A DNA stretch of 13,520 nucleotides from Bacillota bacterium. GTDB taxonomy: Bacteria; Bacillota; Limnochordia; Limnochordales; ZCTH02-B6. This document shows positions 12,433 to 13,520 of the stretch, piece after piece (positions within the stretch are counted from its first letter, which is position 1; every line of letters starts with the position of its first letter). The position numbers were made by a program, and so were the translations under genes. The notes below the pieces were generated by a model, which saw only the letters and a list, made by a program, of their open reading frames with translations, was not told where the DNA came from and searched no databases. The DNA is taken from NCBI GenBank assembly GCA_017578085.1, contig PKQR01000047.1, positions 1 through 13,520 of the forward strand, written 5' to 3'.

Positions 12433-13520
12433 TCACGCGCTGTCGCCCAGCAGCGCTTTCGCCCGTGCGAGGCCTTTCTCGACCTCTTCGGGCGCCGTGC
12501 CGCCGAGGCTCTTGCGCGCCGCCACGCACTGGCGCACATCAAGCGCCTGGTAGACGTCCTCCTCAATGAGGGGCGAAAAGCCTTTAAGCACCTCCAGCGG
12601 CAATTCCTCCAAGCGCTTGCCGTGCTCGATGGCGTACAAAACCGCCTGCCCGACCACCGCGTGGGCGTCCCGGAAAGGCAAGCCCTTTTTGGCCAGGTAG
12701 TCGGCCAGGTCGGTGGCATTCAAGAAGCCGTCCTTCGTGGCCTCCAGCATCCGGTCGGCCCGCATCCGCGCCGTGGCCAGCATGGGCTCCACAGCCTCCA
12801 GGCACCCCAGCACCGTGTCCACGGCGTCGAAGAGGGCTTCCTTGTCCTCTTGCATGTCCTTGTTGTAGGCCAAGGGAAGCCCCTTCATGACCGTCAAGAG
12901 CCCCATGAGGTGCCCGTACACCCGGCCCGTCTTGCCGCGGGCCAACTCCGCGATGTCGGGGTTCTTCTTTTGGGGCATGATGCTGCTGCCGGTGCTGTAA
13001 GCGTCGTCCAACTCCATGAACCCAAACTCCGCGCTGCACCAGAGGATGACCTCTTCGCACAGGCGGCTGAGGTGCATCATCACCAGGGACAGCGCCGCGA
13101 GGAGCTCGATGATGAAGTCGCGGTCGCTGACCGCGTCGATGCTGTTGGCGGCAACGCCGAGAAACCCCAGCTCCCGCGCCGTCACCCATCGGTCGATGGG
13201 CTGCGTGACGCCCGCCAAGGCGCCCGCGCCCAAAGGCGACACGGCCGTCCGCTTGCGGCAGTCGCTCAAGCGCTCCCTGTCCCGCTGGAACATCTCAAAA
13301 TACGCCAGCAGGTGGTGGGCCAGCAAAATCGGCTGCGCCCGCTGCAAGTGCGTGTAGCCGGGCATCACCACGTCCTTATGGGCCTCCGCCAGGTGGACGA
13401 GGGTGCGCTGGAACGAGCGCAGCCGCCGGTCCAGCTCATCGATGGCGTTCATGACCCAAAGGCGCGTATCCGTGGCCACCTGGTCGTTGCGGCTGCGGGC
13501 GGTGTGCAGCTTCTTGGCCG
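12433..13520 (-). CDS. argH: Argininosuccinate lyase, N-terminus cut by window edge
   Basis: Cleaves argininosuccinate to arginine and fumarate, the last arginine step; fumarase/aspartase superfamily homotetramer. The frame runs off the window at 13520, with the first full codon at 13518. About 362 residues are present of the usual ~460, so about 100 are missing. Visible are HTARSRNDQVATDTRLW at the start, GYTHLQRAQPI with the catalytic-region histidine, and the superfamily signature SSIMPQKKNPDIAELARGK with the mobile serine loop. HTARSRNDQ has Ala where many homologues have Gly, a tolerated variant as far as I recall. A GTG at 13479 is internal, not the start. It runs opposite to hisF and ends at the shared hairpin. 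argG may lie upstream, outside the window. Confidence 0.97.
   Translation of the reverse strand, partial: AKKLHTARSRNDQVATDTRLWVMNAIDELDRRLRSFQRTLVHLAEAHKDVVMPGYTHLQRAQPILLAHHLLAYFEMFQRDRERLSDCRKRTAVSPLGAGALAGVTQPIDRWVTARELGFLGVAANSIDAVSDRDFIIELLAALSLVMMHLSRLCEEVILWCSAEFGFMELDDAYSTGSSIMPQKKNPDIAELARGKTGRVYGHLMGLLTVMKGLPLAYNKDMQEDKEALFDAVDTVLGCLEAVEPMLATARMRADRMLEATKDGFLNATDLADYLAKKGLPFRDAHAVVGQAVLYAIEHGKRLEELPLEVLKGFSPLIEEDVYQALDVRQCVAARKSLGGTAPEEVEKGLARAKALLGDSA

Noticed and set aside
1..13520. CRISPR array, tRNA or rRNA genes, intact insertion sequence
   Set aside because: No regularly spaced 25-40 bp repeats with unique spacers, no recognisable tRNA or rRNA sequence, and no transposase frame were seen by eye.

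Overview
The window is a dense stretch of amino-acid and nitrogen metabolism from a high-GC bacterium. The genes look Gram-positive: a GSI-alpha type glutamine synthetase, an LL-diaminopimelate aminotransferase (DapL) route to meso-DAP, an asparagine synthetase resembling Bacillus AsnO, and carAB with an AhrC/ArgR-like operator. A deep-branching, possibly thermophilic, high-GC Bacillota lineage is my best guess. That is inference from gene character and base composition; there is no rRNA or other taxonomic marker here.

Layout: the 3' part of glnA (+, 1-1109); a 196-bp gap with a degenerate 11-bp tandem array; dapF (+) and dapL (+), consecutive in the last steps to meso-DAP; then convergent carB and carA (both -, overlapping by one base). 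A 460-490 bp divergent regulatory region follows, holding the carA promoter, two ARG-box-like palindromes, a second 11-bp array and the asnB leader. Next come asnB (+); a 439-bp gap carrying what looks like a relic or MITE-like element with two diverged copies of a direct repeat; hisH and hisF (+), encoding imidazole glycerol phosphate synthase; a strong hairpin terminator; and the 3' part of argH (-), cut by the window end.

How the genes fit together: GlnA makes glutamine, and three of the other products (CarA, AsnB, HisH) are glutamine amidotransferases that spend it. Carbamoyl phosphate from CarAB feeds arginine and pyrimidine synthesis, and ArgH does the last arginine step. DapL and DapF make meso-DAP for lysine and cell wall.

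No new defence or biosynthetic system is visible. The unusual material is small-scale: repeated short tandem duplications (11 bp twice, 14 bp, 26 bp, and a 27-bp in-frame repeat inside CarB), the paired ARG-like operators between carA and asnB, and the repeat-bearing relic before hisH.
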